Source: CAYUXU01 sp964489695 (GTDB taxonomy: Bacteria > Bacillota_I > Bacilli_A > Erysipelotrichales > Erysipelotrichaceae). From it: DNA of 48,149 bases. Below, piece after piece: positions 17,577-27,583 of this stretch (position 1 is its first letter; the number at the start of each line of letters is the position of its first letter). The stretch spans positions 1-48,149 of the forward strand of contig CAZAZP010000006.1 in assembly GCA_964489695.1 (NCBI GenBank), given 5' to 3'. Below the pieces are notes generated by a model. It did not search any database and was not told where the DNA came from. It saw only the letters and a program-made list of their open reading frames with translations. The position numbers were made by a program, and so were the translations under genes.

Positions 17577-17819
17577 TTGATAGTTTTTAGATTTAAAATT
17601 AATCAGTCAAAATCTCTAGAACTAAGTTGTAAAATCAAAACTTTGATTAATAGCATTAATAAACATGGCGTTCTAAAGGGTTTAGGCAAACCAGAAGTGC
17701 TAAGGCATTATAATCCTAAAGCTTATTCCAGAAGAATTAACAAAGAAGATAGACCAGTTTATCGAGTAGAAGAAAATCACTTAATTATTTTAACTGGCAA
17801 AGCACATTATAAAGACTAG
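17577..17819 (+). pseudogene. yoeB: YoeB-like RNase toxin, N-terminus degraded, no antitoxin
   Basis: The C-terminal two thirds match YoeB/Txe toxins, ribosome-dependent mRNA interferases: GLGKPEVLRH, YSRRINKEDRPVYRVEE and ending in GKAHYKD. The catalytic residues of YoeB (the Glu in GKPE, the Arg in SRRI and the final His-Tyr) are all visible. The N-terminus lacks the usual W-x2-Y-x2-W region, begins only at a TTG with no ribosome site, and reads MIVFRFKI. No YefM-type antitoxin lies on either side. I read it as a relic of a toxin-antitoxin pair, although a functional truncated form cannot be excluded. Confidence 0.7.
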
Positions 17820-17905
17820 TGAAATTTAAACAAAAAAGTAATATACCATTTTAGAATATGATGTGCACCTGGAAAATTATCCTTCTTATTTGCATAAAAA
17901 GTCCC

Positions 17906-17942
17906 AAAGAATCTTACCAATATTAAGTAGGCTAGATTCTTT
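17906..17942 (+). terminator. Terminator of the traB-yoeB unit
   Basis: Perfect 9-bp stem AAAGAATCT/AGATTCTTT around a 19-nt loop, followed by a T-rich run on the plus strand. Confidence 0.75.
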
Positions 17943-18098
17943 TTATTTTATTTTTATTAATAGATAAACTCATCAATCATTATTGTTATAATTTTTTTAA
18001 CTAGATAATTGTTTAGTACTTACTTAATAAACTCTTAGTTTTGTTTAATCCACTAATCCAGCAGGATAGCTTAAAAAGGATGGATAGTTTGAAATAAA

Positions 18099-18130
18099 AA
18101 ACCCCTTACCAGATGTAAGTTTAGGGGTTT
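18099..18130 (-). terminator. Terminator of the ctpA-to-ABC permease operon
   Basis: Arms AAACCCCT/AGGGGTTT with extra inner TTAC/GTAA pairing and A/T flanks on both sides; it lies 26 bases after the permease stop and may act in both directions. Confidence 0.8.
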
Positions 18131-18156
18131 AACTCAAGAAATAATTGACGATTAAA

Positions 18157-19407
18157 TTACTGTTTAAAACTACGGATAATATCTTTAATATTTAACTTAT
18201 TACCATAATTTAATGAACCTAAACGATAAATATAAATTGACAAATAAGCAATTCCAATCGTAGTTACAGCTAAGATAATGGCAGAAATCAAGATTTCATA
18301 GAGACTAACCGAAGTTAACATAAACCGAATTGGCATGGTAAATAAAGCCACAAACGGGACATAAGAACTAATTACAACCAGTTTTGAAGCTGGGGTGCTT
18401 AACGCGATACTGGCGATGAAAAAAGCTACCACAAAAAGCAAGGTTACGGGAGTAACTGCACTACCCACATCTTCAACTTTAGAAACTAACGAACCTAAAG
18501 CAGCAAAGATAAATAAATATAAACCATAACCTAAAAATGAGAAAATAAGATAAACCAGTAGCACTGGTAAACTCAATGATTCTGCAAACATCTCCAAAAT
18601 AAAGCTCGGATAATTGCCTTTATTCAACCAAAAACTTAGTAAAGCCGCTAAGATGATGACACTGACTTGAATGACCCCCGCTAGACCCACCGCGAAGACT
18701 TTCCCAACAATTAAAACTGGTGGCTTCGTACTAGTGATTAATAATTCCATCGTCCGATTATCTTTTTCCCGAGCGACACTAGAGGAAACTAATTGACCAA
18801 ATAATAAAACCAACATATATAACACAAACATAAAGACATAAGCGAAAGCAAAACCACTACCGGAATCTTTACCGATTTTATCGACTGATGCGGTAATCGA
18901 AATGTTTTGAGCAGCATTTACGACATTGGGATCAATTCCTTGTTCGCGTAACTTTGCTTCAAAAAATAATTGGCGCATAATAGATTCTAGTTGACTTGGT
19001 AAGTAATCATACATGGACTGATCTAAAACAATATATTTATAAGCCGTTGCGGATGAAATCACAAACCCCTGAGTTAATTTTTTCTCCGTAATAGCTGTCC
19101 TTAAAGCTGTCTCAGCGGAAAAAAGTTCAATTCCTTGGGTTGATAGGAAGGCTTTTAAAGTTTCAGTGGCTGGATCAGCTTCTGTTAAAAAGACAAAGCC
19201 AACGCCGGAAAAATCAATACCTTCATAATAATCGGGGTTAGCCTCAACTAAATCAATATCTCCATCATGAGTAAAGAAGTTCGCAATCGTGGGAAGCGAA
19301 ACAGCTAAAAAAGCTAACACGCTTAAAATAATCATCGTGATACGATAACTTTTTTTCTTTAACATTTCTTTCAGCTCAAAGTTAAAGACGGTTAAAATAT
19401 TTTTCAT
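18157..19407 (-). CDS. ABC-2 type transporter permease (NatB-like)
   Basis: A 416-aa export permease of the ABC-2/NatB type. It has one membrane helix near the start (about 22-40), an extracellular domain of about 140 residues, then the cluster of five or more helices with the conserved VAREKDNRTMELLITS motif before the third quarter. The ATG overlaps the ATPase stop (ATGA), so the two form one exporter. The substrate is unknown; NatAB systems export sodium or peptides. Confidence 0.92.
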   Translation of the reverse strand: MKNILTVFNFELKEMLKKKSYRITMIILSVLAFLAVSLPTIANFFTHDGDIDLVEANPDYYEGIDFSGVGFVFLTEADPATETLKAFLSTQGIELFSAETALRTAITEKKLTQGFVISSATAYKYIVLDQSMYDYLPSQLESIMRQLFFEAKLREQGIDPNVVNAAQNISITASVDKIGKDSGSGFAFAYVFMFVLYMLVLLFGQLVSSSVAREKDNRTMELLITSTKPPVLIVGKVFAVGLAGVIQVSVIILAALLSFWLNKGNYPSFILEMFAESLSLPVLLVYLIFSFLGYGLYLFIFAALGSLVSKVEDVGSAVTPVTLLFVVAFFIASIALSTPASKLVVISSYVPFVALFTMPIRFMLTSVSLYEILISAIILAVTTIGIAYLSIYIYRLGSLNYGNKLNIKDIIRSFKQ

Positions 19408-20309
19408 TCGTCGTTACCTCCCACTGTTTGTACAAATATTTCTTGTAAGCTTGGTGTATAATCCATGAAAGTTTGAATATCCGCTTCCGCTTGTAATAAA
19501 TAACTTAATAAATCATGTTTATTTTTCTCTGGTGCTAAGCTAATTCGCCAAATACCATTAATGACTTCGACTTGATAACCTTGTTCAATTAGCTTTAACC
19601 TTAAATCATCGGTTGGTGCGGCTAACTGAACAGTCACTTTATTTAACCCACGTTCTTTTTTAATTTCAGCTAATGAACCAGTTAAAACAATCTCACCATG
19701 TTCGATAATAGCGATATCATCACAAAGCTCTTCCACATAGGGCATCTGGTGACTAGAGAAAATGATAATCTTATGCTGATTAACAAACTCTAGAATAGCT
19801 TGTTTAAAAACATCAGAATTCACTGGGTCTAAACCACTAAAAGGTTCATCTAAAATCAAAATATCAGGGTCATTTAAAAAGGCTTGAGTTATTTGAACTT
19901 TCTGTTGATTACCTTTTGATAAAGTTTCCATTTTACGGTTTAAATATTCTTCAATCTGAAAGCGTTTGGCCCAATACCGAACGGTTTGATCAGCTTCAGC
20001 TTTACTCGCTTGGCGTAACATTGAAAAATAGACTAACTGATCATACACGGTTGATTTACTATACATTCCGCGCTCTTCGGGTAAATAGCCAATTTGATAA
20101 TCAGCAACCGTAAACTTTTTCCCATCAACATAAATCTCTCCGCTATTAGCTTTAAACACATCCATTAAGATGCGCAGTGTCGTAGTTTTCCCTGCCCCAT
20201 TGCGACCCAGAAAACCAAAGACCTGTCCGCTATGAACCTGAAAAGAAATATCTTTTAAGACATGGAAATCATCAAAATACTTGTTAATTGTTTGAAAATT
20301 TAATTCCAT
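19404..20309 (-). CDS. ABC transporter ATPase (NatA-like)
   Basis: ATPase partner of the following permease, 301 aa from the chosen ATG. Walker A GRNGAGKTT, signature TLSKGNQQKVQ (the LSKGN form typical of NatA-like ATPases), Walker B LILDEPFSGLD and FSSHQM are clear. The ATG at 20309 is preceded by GGAGG; a longer GTG reading at 20321 would overlap that site, so I reject it. It follows the lgt-ppaX fusion after 25 bases. Confidence 0.95.
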   Translation of the reverse strand: MELNFQTINKYFDDFHVLKDISFQVHSGQVFGFLGRNGAGKTTTLRILMDVFKANSGEIYVDGKKFTVADYQIGYLPEERGMYSKSTVYDQLVYFSMLRQASKAEADQTVRYWAKRFQIEEYLNRKMETLSKGNQQKVQITQAFLNDPDILILDEPFSGLDPVNSDVFKQAILEFVNQHKIIIFSSHQMPYVEELCDDIAIIEHGEIVLTGSLAEIKKERGLNKVTVQLAAPTDDLRLKLIEQGYQVEVINGIWRISLAPEKNKHDLLSYLLQAEADIQTFMDYTPSLQEIFVQTVGGNDE

Positions 20310-20334
20310 TATTACCTCCACTAAACTTTAGGCT

Positions 20335-21792
20335 TTACGCCATATCACTAGTCCAAATCAAATTCTCAGCTAAAATAGTTTTAATCTCAGCTAAATTACT
20401 AATAACTCGATCAGCTTGGGCTTGCTTTAAAGCGGCTTGTTGGGTTACATCACGAGCTAAACCAATCGTAAAAGCATGAGCGTTTTTACCCGCCACGATA
20501 TCACTGACGGTATCACCTACGTAAACCAAATTATCAATATTACTACCCAATTTCTCACAAGCTAATTTTAAGCCGTATGGATGAGGCTTAACTAATTTAT
20601 TATCTAATTCATCTGTTCCAATAATAACATCCACATATTGATCAAGCTCTAAGATATCTAGTCCTAATTTTATCATCGAGCTAATTTTATTGGAAACGAT
20701 CCCGACCGGATAATGGTTTTCCTTTAAATATTTAAGTAAATCACTGGCTCCCGCAATTTCTTGAAACATTGTTTGATGTAGTTCAATATTAATCGCCCGA
20801 TATTCTTTAATTACTTCAGCTAAAGGCAAATCTGGAAAGAAATAACCAAGTGATTGTTCCAGTGGTGGTCCTAAAACTACCTCTTGCCAGTTCGCGGGTA
20901 ATTCACTTTTTTGGTGATGCTTTTCAAATAAAGCAATAAATGTTTTTTGAATTAGTGGTTCAGTGTCAGCTAAAGTTCCGTCATAGTCAAATAAAATGGT
21001 CGGTCGAACCTTAATTAAACGGCGGAAAAAACCTAAATAACCTAACAGACCTAAAACAATAAATAAAATTGAAATTAGCTGAGCAATCCGAAATTCACCT
21101 AACATCAAACTATCAGCGCGAAAGCCTTCCACAAAAAAGCGGGTTACCCCATACCACATCAAATAAGCAAAAACTTGATTCCCACGTTTATGTTCACTGA
21201 ACTTTTTTAAAATAACGACGATTAAAAACCAACCAAGCAAGTTAAGTGCGCTTTCAATCAAGAAAGTGGGTAAACGATAGTTACCACTAATAAACATATA
21301 ATTTTTAATAAACGCTGGCCAACCCCGATAAAAGCTCTCTGAGACAATACTGCCATAAGCTTCCTGATTAAAGAAATTACCCCAGCGACCAATTGCTTGC
21401 GCTAATAATACATGCGGTAAAATTAAATCACCTAAGCGGAAAAAGCTAATTCGCTGGCGTTTAGCGAAGAAATAGACATAGACCGCCCCAAAAATCAGCG
21501 AGCCTTGAATTGCTAAACCACCTTCCCAGATCATAAAAATATGTAGTGGATTACTCAGGTAATAATTTAAGTTATAAAATACGACATACCATAACCGCGC
21601 GCCAACGACACCCCAAAAAATCGTCATAATAAATAAGTCGTCAATAACTTCAACTTTATAACCAGCTTTTGCGACATTCTTGCGAATAATCGCATAGCTT
21701 AGTAATGCGCCACTAACAATTAAAATAGCATACCATTTAATCGACCAACCAGCAATTTCAACAACAGTAGAGAAATCAGGAAACCAATGCAT
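20335..21792 (-). CDS. lgt: Fusion of prolipoprotein diacylglyceryl transferase (Lgt) and PpaX-like HAD phosphatase
   Basis: Residues 1 to about 265 are Lgt, the membrane enzyme that puts diacylglycerol on the lipobox cysteine. They include GARLWYVVF, GGLAIQG, QAIGRWGNFFNQEAYG and RFFVEGFRADSL in seven hydrophobic helices. The reading frame then runs straight into a HAD phosphatase of about 215 residues: FDYDGTLADTEP, VSNK, KPHPYGL and YVGDTVSDIVAG. In Bacillus hprK-lgt-ppaX are separate neighbours; here lgt and ppaX are one gene. The junction (RRLIKVRPTILFDYDG) has no stop and no good internal start. PpaX hydrolyses pyrophosphate released by HprK, so the domain order keeps the ancestral gene order. 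Confidence 0.93.
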   Translation of the reverse strand: MHWFPDFSTVVEIAGWSIKWYAILIVSGALLSYAIIRKNVAKAGYKVEVIDDLFIMTIFWGVVGARLWYVVFYNLNYYLSNPLHIFMIWEGGLAIQGSLIFGAVYVYFFAKRQRISFFRLGDLILPHVLLAQAIGRWGNFFNQEAYGSIVSESFYRGWPAFIKNYMFISGNYRLPTFLIESALNLLGWFLIVVILKKFSEHKRGNQVFAYLMWYGVTRFFVEGFRADSLMLGEFRIAQLISILFIVLGLLGYLGFFRRLIKVRPTILFDYDGTLADTEPLIQKTFIALFEKHHQKSELPANWQEVVLGPPLEQSLGYFFPDLPLAEVIKEYRAINIELHQTMFQEIAGASDLLKYLKENHYPVGIVSNKISSMIKLGLDILELDQYVDVIIGTDELDNKLVKPHPYGLKLACEKLGSNIDNLVYVGDTVSDIVAGKNAHAFTIGLARDVTQQAALKQAQADRVISNLAEIKTILAENLIWTSDMA

Positions 21793-21795
21793 AAC

Positions 21796-22743
21796 TTACC
21801 TCACATTCCGTTTTTTATTTTTAATGTGATGAAAGACTCGTTCATCAAACATTTTCGAACTATCTAAACCCATTTGTTTTAAAGTAAAATCAGTGACCGC
21901 TGCTTCAACTAACACGGACATATTGCGACCTTCTTTAACTGGGAAGACGATCTTGGGAACATCTATCCCTAAGATGTCTTGGTGAATGCGTTCTTCAATT
22001 CCGACGCGGGCGTAATTCCGTTCCGGATTCCACTTCTCTAGTTCAATCACAAAATCCACATCTGATTGTTCCAAGATAGCGCTCGCCCCAAACATTTGAA
22101 CAATATCGATAATGCCTAAACCGCGAATCTCCAAAAAACCTTTTAAAAGCTCGGGTGGCTGACCGACAATCATCCGATGAACGCGACTAACAATAACCCG
22201 ATCATCTGCGATTAAAACGTGACCTTTACGGATTAGTTCTAGCGCTAGCTCACTTTTTCCAATGCCGCTTTCGCCAGTAATTAATACTCCTTTACCAAAA
22301 ACATTCATTAAAACGCCGTGAATATCAGTCGATGGTGCTAACTTTTCATCCAGATAACCAATCATGTCAACCAGCAAGCGATAAGTCGGTAGTTCACTGC
22401 GGAAAATCGGAAAATTCCGCTGTTGCGCAATTAAGCGCAACTGCCGGGGCGTTCGATGGCTTTTGCTAATAATAATCGTCGGAGTCAAATTATTAATCAA
22501 GCGACTAAAACGTTCAATCTGAATCTCTTCGGGCATTGTTTTAATATAAGCGATTTCTTTATCACCTAAAATCATGAGCCGTTTTAACGAGCTCCGTTTA
22601 AAAAACCCCGTTAATTCAAAGCCCGGCCGATTTATTTCCGGGGTAATAACTTCTCGTAATAAAGATGCTTCATCCCCAGTTACTTGGGTTAAAGCAAAGA
22701 ATTTCTTTAGTTCGAGTAAACTAACACCTTTGCGTTCATTCAT
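21796..22743 (-). CDS. hprK: HPr kinase/phosphorylase
   Basis: HprK phosphorylates HPr at Ser46 and removes the group, linking sugar supply to catabolite control. The 315-aa protein has the N-terminal regulatory part (about 1-130), P-loop GESGIGKSELALELI, HVLIADDRV, the MS-type motif GLGIIDI and the C-terminal VKEGRNMSVLVEAAV. A GAGG six bases before the ATG sets the start. It sits between uvrA and the lgt-ppaX fusion, seven nt after uvrA. Confidence 0.98.
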   Translation of the reverse strand: MNERKGVSLLELKKFFALTQVTGDEASLLREVITPEINRPGFELTGFFKRSSLKRLMILGDKEIAYIKTMPEEIQIERFSRLINNLTPTIIISKSHRTPRQLRLIAQQRNFPIFRSELPTYRLLVDMIGYLDEKLAPSTDIHGVLMNVFGKGVLITGESGIGKSELALELIRKGHVLIADDRVIVSRVHRMIVGQPPELLKGFLEIRGLGIIDIVQMFGASAILEQSDVDFVIELEKWNPERNYARVGIEERIHQDILGIDVPKIVFPVKEGRNMSVLVEAAVTDFTLKQMGLDSSKMFDERVFHHIKNKKRNVR

Positions 22744-22750
22744 AACAACC

Positions 22751-25570
22751 TCATTTCAAAATTCTTTTTAGATATTGACCAGTATAACTATTCGGGACTT
22801 TGGCGATGGCTTCAGGTGTACCGGTGGCGATCAAACAACCACCATCATCGCCCCCTTCTGGTCCTAAGTCAACGATATAATCAGCTGATTTAATAATATC
22901 AAGATTATGTTCAATTACAATCACTGTATCGCCGTTTTCCACAATCCGTTCTAGCACGGTTAATAATTTTTTTACATCATGCGTATGTAAACCCGTGGTT
23001 GGTTCATCCAAAACAAAGACCGTTTTCCCGGTAGCTTTTTTCTGTAATTCACTCGCTAGTTTCACCCGTTGGGCTTCACCACCACTTAAAGTCGTCGAGT
23101 TTTGACCGAGCTTTAAATAATCTAAACCGACATCCGCTAAGATTTGTAGGCGATGGTTTAAAGCTGGAATGGCGGCGAAAAAGATTAAGGCTTCTTCAAC
23201 CGTCATCTCTAAAATATCATAAATATTCTTGCCTTTGTATAATACTTGTAAGGTTTCTTCATTATAACGTTTACCATGGCACTCTTCGCAAGGTACATAA
23301 ACATCCGGTAAAAAATGCATTGAGATCCGTTTGACCCCATCACCTTGACAATGTTCGCAACGACCACCACGCACATTAAACGAAAACCGACCTTTATCAT
23401 AACCGCGTACTTTGGCTTCGACCGTTAACGCAAATAGATCACGAATAAAATCAAAAATCCCAGTATAGGTCGCGGGATTACTCCGAGGCGTTCGCCCAAT
23501 CGGATTTTGGTCAATCGCGACCACTTTATCAACCTGTTCATAGCCAATTAAATTCGCATATTTCCCAGGTCGAATTTTTACTCGGCCTAATTTTGCAAGT
23601 AATGCTTTGGTTAAAACTTCATTAATCAGTGAAGATTTTCCACTACCACTAACACCCGTCACCACGATAAAAGTTCCTAAGGGAAAATTAACCGTAATAT
23701 CTTTTAAGTTATTTTCGCTGGCTTTCACCACTTGTAAGTTTAAGCCATTCCCTTTCCGACGTTTTTTCGGAACCGGAATACTCAAGCGACCACTTAAATA
23801 ATCACCAGTAATTGAGTTAGTATTAGCAGCGACTTCGGCTGGAGTACCCACCGCCACGACTTCACCACCATGATGGCCAGCGCCAGGACCGATATCAATA
23901 ATGTAATCTGCAGCCCACATTGTCTCTTCATCGTGTTCTACTACGATTAACGAATTACCTAAATCACGCATATTCTTTAAAGCTAAAATCAAACGTTCGT
24001 TATCACGTTGATGTAAGCCAATTGATGGTTCATCTAACACATACAAAACTCCACTTAAACGTGAACCAATTTGAGTAGCTAAGCGAATTCGTTGCGCTTC
24101 ACCACCACTTAACGAGCCCGCCATCCGATCTAAGGTTAAATACTCCAACCCCACATTATTTAAAAATTGTAACCGATCTTTAATTTCTTTTAATACTAAC
24201 TTCGCAATTACCGCTTGTTCTGCAGTCAAGGTTAATTCTGCTAAAAACTTTAAGGCTTGTTTAATCGACATTTGAGTCCACTCGTAAATATTAAGTTGAC
24301 CAATTTTAACACTTAAGGCCATCTCATTTAAGCGACTACTTTGACAAGTATCACAAATCTGATCAGCTAAAAAGCTACCATACCACTCCCGACTCGAACT
24401 AGAGGTTGTTTCGCGATAACGTCGTTCAATCAACGTCTTTACGCCTTCAATAAAATCAGTTCGCGCAAAAGAGTTTCCACTGCGGGAAGTAATTTGATAA
24501 CTAATCGGTTCTTTTGAGCCATTTAAAATGATATCTAACTCAAAGGGGGTGAAATCTTTTAATGGTTTATCTAAATCTATTTGGTAATGATCTAATAAGA
24601 CTTTATAAGTTTGCCAATCAATATTTTCGGAACCTACTAAATTTTTATAATAAACAATCCCGCCTTGATTAATACTTTTACTATCATCAGGAATTAATAA
24701 GTCCAAATCCACTTGTTGAATAAAACCTAAACCATTACAACGCGCACAAGCACCCAGTGGCGAGTTAAAAGAGAATAACCGGGGTTCAAGATTTGGAATG
24801 GAAAACCCACAATACTTACAAGCATATTTTTGCGAGAATAAAATATCTTCATTATTAACTTGGACCACTGCTAAACCAGCTGTTAATTTAACGGCTGTTT
24901 CTAAAGAGTCATGTAAACGCGAAATACTATCAGCGCGTTTTACAACCCGATCAACGACCACATCGATATTGTGGCGTTTGTTTTTCTCTAAAACAATGCC
25001 TTCTTCTAATAATCTAATCTTTCCATTAACGCGAACCCGAACAAAACCTTCTTTCAATAAATGTTCAAATAGTTCTTTATGGGTGCCTTTTTGTTCTTTG
25101 ATTAAGGGTGCCATAATTGTCAATCTCGCATCATCCGGTTGTTGCATTAACTGTTCAACCATTTGGTTAATCGTCGTAGCTTCAATTGGTTCATGATGGA
25201 TGGGACAATAAGGGGTGCCAATCCGGGCATACATCAAACGTAAAAAATCATATATTTCCGTAACAGTTCCGACAGTTGAGCGGGGGTTATTACTGGTTGT
25301 TTTTTGATCAATTGAGACCGCTGGTGATAAACCTTCAATTAAATCAACATCGGGTTTTTCAATACCACCCAAAAATTGACGGGCATAGGCACTTAGTGAT
25401 TCGACATAGCGGCGTTGACCTTCCGCATAAATCGTATCAAAAGCTAATGAAGTCTTACCTGAGCCAGATAAGCCCGTCATAATTACTAATTTATTGCGCG
25501 GGACTAAGACATCAATATTTTTTAAATTATTGACGCGCGCCCCTTTAATTACAATGTTTTCTTGTTCCAT
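22751..25570 (-). CDS. uvrA: Excinuclease ABC subunit A
   Basis: UvrA finds bulky DNA damage and loads UvrB. The 939-aa protein has two ABC modules: P-loops GLSGSGKTSLAF and GVSGSGKSSLI, signatures SLSGGEAQR and TLSGGEAQR, and zinc-finger cysteine pairs (CKYCGFSIPNLEPR to CARCNG, and CEHCQGDG to CEECHG). Length and order are normal. Ribosome site GAGGAGAG. It follows uvrB by 39 bases. Confidence 0.99.
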   Translation of the reverse strand: MEQENIVIKGARVNNLKNIDVLVPRNKLVIMTGLSGSGKTSLAFDTIYAEGQRRYVESLSAYARQFLGGIEKPDVDLIEGLSPAVSIDQKTTSNNPRSTVGTVTEIYDFLRLMYARIGTPYCPIHHEPIEATTINQMVEQLMQQPDDARLTIMAPLIKEQKGTHKELFEHLLKEGFVRVRVNGKIRLLEEGIVLEKNKRHNIDVVVDRVVKRADSISRLHDSLETAVKLTAGLAVVQVNNEDILFSQKYACKYCGFSIPNLEPRLFSFNSPLGACARCNGLGFIQQVDLDLLIPDDSKSINQGGIVYYKNLVGSENIDWQTYKVLLDHYQIDLDKPLKDFTPFELDIILNGSKEPISYQITSRSGNSFARTDFIEGVKTLIERRYRETTSSSSREWYGSFLADQICDTCQSSRLNEMALSVKIGQLNIYEWTQMSIKQALKFLAELTLTAEQAVIAKLVLKEIKDRLQFLNNVGLEYLTLDRMAGSLSGGEAQRIRLATQIGSRLSGVLYVLDEPSIGLHQRDNERLILALKNMRDLGNSLIVVEHDEETMWAADYIIDIGPGAGHHGGEVVAVGTPAEVAANTNSITGDYLSGRLSIPVPKKRRKGNGLNLQVVKASENNLKDITVNFPLGTFIVVTGVSGSGKSSLINEVLTKALLAKLGRVKIRPGKYANLIGYEQVDKVVAIDQNPIGRTPRSNPATYTGIFDFIRDLFALTVEAKVRGYDKGRFSFNVRGGRCEHCQGDGVKRISMHFLPDVYVPCEECHGKRYNEETLQVLYKGKNIYDILEMTVEEALIFFAAIPALNHRLQILADVGLDYLKLGQNSTTLSGGEAQRVKLASELQKKATGKTVFVLDEPTTGLHTHDVKKLLTVLERIVENGDTVIVIEHNLDIIKSADYIVDLGPEGGDDGGCLIATGTPEAIAKVPNSYTGQYLKRILK

Positions 25571-25609
25571 TACTCTCCTCTATACTACAAACAACTTTTA
25601 ACAAGACAG

Positions 25610-27583
25610 TTAGTCGCTGGCTTTCAGCTCTAAAATTATATCACGAAGTTCCGCGGCTCGCTCAAAATCGAGCACGCGGGCGGCTTCGTGCATTTCTCTA
25701 TCTAATTTACTGATTAACTGATCACGTTCTTTTTGACTACCACGTAACTTCTTTCGCATTAAGTTCGCAGCCATTTCTCGGGTTTCTTTACTACTAATCG
25801 TATCGCGGATTTCTTTGACGATTGTGGTTGGTGTAATTCCATGCGCTTGATTATAAGCTTCTTGGATTTTCCGACGCCGATTAGTTTCATCGATTGCTTG
25901 GCGCATCGAATCGGTAATGGTATCTGCGTATAAAATAACCTCACCATTTTGATTACGGGCGGCCCGTCCAATCGTTTGAATTAAAGAACGACTCGAACGT
26001 AAGAAACCTTCTTTATCCGCATCAATAATCGCCACTAATGAAACTTCTGGCATATCGAGGCCTTCTCGTAATAAGTTAATCCCCACTAAGACGTCATACT
26101 TTCCTTTTCTAAAATCACGAATAATATCAATTCGGGCTAATGTTTTCGTCTCATGGTGTAAATAAACTACTTCATAACCATATTGTTTTAAATAAGAAGT
26201 TAATTCTTCTGCCATTTTAACTGTTAAAGTCGTAACTAAGACACGTTCATTTTTTGCTTTACGTAAATTTATTTGTTCCATCAAGTCATCGATTTGACCA
26301 GCTGATGGTTTAACCGTAATGGCCGGATCAAGTAACCCAGTTGGTCGAATGATTTGTTCTACGGTTTTTTGCTCGACTAACGCTAACTCATAATCACCTG
26401 GTGTCGCTGAAACATAGATAACCTGATTTACCACGGACTCCCATTCAGTAAAATTCATAGGCCGGTTATCTAACGCACTGGGTAAACGAAAGCCATATTG
26501 CACTAGTGTTTCTTTCCGTGAGCGATCACCGTTATACATTCCTCTGATTTGAGGGACACTAACGTGCGATTCATCGACGACTAATAGAAAATCAGCTGGA
26601 AAATAATCATAAAGATTAAATGGGCGTTCACCTGTTTGTCGGCCATCAATATGGCGCGAATAGTTTTCAATCCCCGAACACATCCCAAATTCCCTTAAGG
26701 CTTCTAAATCATAACGAGTTCGTTGTTCAAGCCGTTGAGCTTCGAGTAATTGGTTATGGGCTCTAAAATAGGTTAAGCGCTCTTTAAGCTCAGCTTCAAT
26801 TTGATTACAAGCGCGTAAAATTTGGTCTTTATTCCGCGCGTATTGATTAGCCGGGAAGATATTATAAACTGAATAAGCATTTTCTAAGGTTCCAGAAACC
26901 GCATTAACTTCAGTAATGCGTTCAATTTCCTCATCAAACATTTCAATGCGCAAGATTGATTCATCTTTATAACCCAGAAATACCTCAATTACATCACCAC
27001 GAACGCGGAAGGTTCCCCGTTTTAAATCTAAGTCATTGCGCGCATATTGACGTAAAACTAATTTATGTAAGAGTTCGGTACGTGAGATCCGTTCCGACAC
27101 TCGAATGCTAAAAAACATATCCCGATAAAGTTTTGGATCACTAGAAGCATAAATGCTAGCAACTGAGGCCACAATAATCGTATCACGCCGTTCTAAGACT
27201 GCGTTTAAGGCCGCCAGGCGTAACATATCTAACTCCTCATTGATCATGGCAGTTTTTTCAATGTAAGTATCAGTTTTGGGCATATAAGCTTCTGGTTGGT
27301 AATAATCAAAGTTTGAAACAAAATACTCCACTTTATTCTCGGGAAAAAGCTCTTTGAATTCACTATAGAGCTGGCCAGCTAAAGTTTTATTATGCACGAC
27401 CACGAGCGTCGGCCGATTAACAGTCGCGATTACATTCCCAATGGTAAAAGTTTTACCAGTGCCCGTCGCTCCTAGTAAAACTTGATGTTTGTGATTTGAA
27501 TTTAAGCCAGCCACCAATTGCGCAATGGCTTCGGGCTGATCACCTTTCGGTTGAAACTGTGAATGAAGTTTAAAACTATTCAC
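25610..27583 (-). CDS. uvrB: Excinuclease ABC subunit B
   Basis: UvrB verifies the lesion in nucleotide-excision repair. The 657-aa protein has Walker A GATGTGKTFT, the beta-hairpin segment FDYYQPEAYMP, the DEAD-like VVDESHV, helicase motifs V and VI (GINLLREGLD, QTIGRAARN) and a C-terminal UVR domain (about 620-655). The start is GTG at 27583, which lies in the end of ctpA (8-nt overlap). Confidence 0.99.
   Translation of the reverse strand: MNSFKLHSQFQPKGDQPEAIAQLVAGLNSNHKHQVLLGATGTGKTFTIGNVIATVNRPTLVVVHNKTLAGQLYSEFKELFPENKVEYFVSNFDYYQPEAYMPKTDTYIEKTAMINEELDMLRLAALNAVLERRDTIIVASVASIYASSDPKLYRDMFFSIRVSERISRTELLHKLVLRQYARNDLDLKRGTFRVRGDVIEVFLGYKDESILRIEMFDEEIERITEVNAVSGTLENAYSVYNIFPANQYARNKDQILRACNQIEAELKERLTYFRAHNQLLEAQRLEQRTRYDLEALREFGMCSGIENYSRHIDGRQTGERPFNLYDYFPADFLLVVDESHVSVPQIRGMYNGDRSRKETLVQYGFRLPSALDNRPMNFTEWESVVNQVIYVSATPGDYELALVEQKTVEQIIRPTGLLDPAITVKPSAGQIDDLMEQINLRKAKNERVLVTTLTVKMAEELTSYLKQYGYEVVYLHHETKTLARIDIIRDFRKGKYDVLVGINLLREGLDMPEVSLVAIIDADKEGFLRSSRSLIQTIGRAARNQNGEVILYADTITDSMRQAIDETNRRRKIQEAYNQAHGITPTTIVKEIRDTISSKETREMAANLMRKKLRGSQKERDQLISKLDREMHEAARVLDFERAAELRDIILELKASD

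Larger units (their letters stand above)
17820..18156. other. Intergenic region between convergent transcripts
   Basis: 337 bp with no convincing gene. It holds a terminator for the plus-strand traB-yoeB unit and a terminator for the minus-strand ABC transporter operon. The AT-rich part between them shows nothing I can name. Confidence 0.6.

Noticed and set aside
24798..25196. 132-residue plus-strand frame inside uvrA
   Set aside because: It is antisense to the well-conserved uvrA frame, has no ribosome site and a composition typical of a shadow frame.
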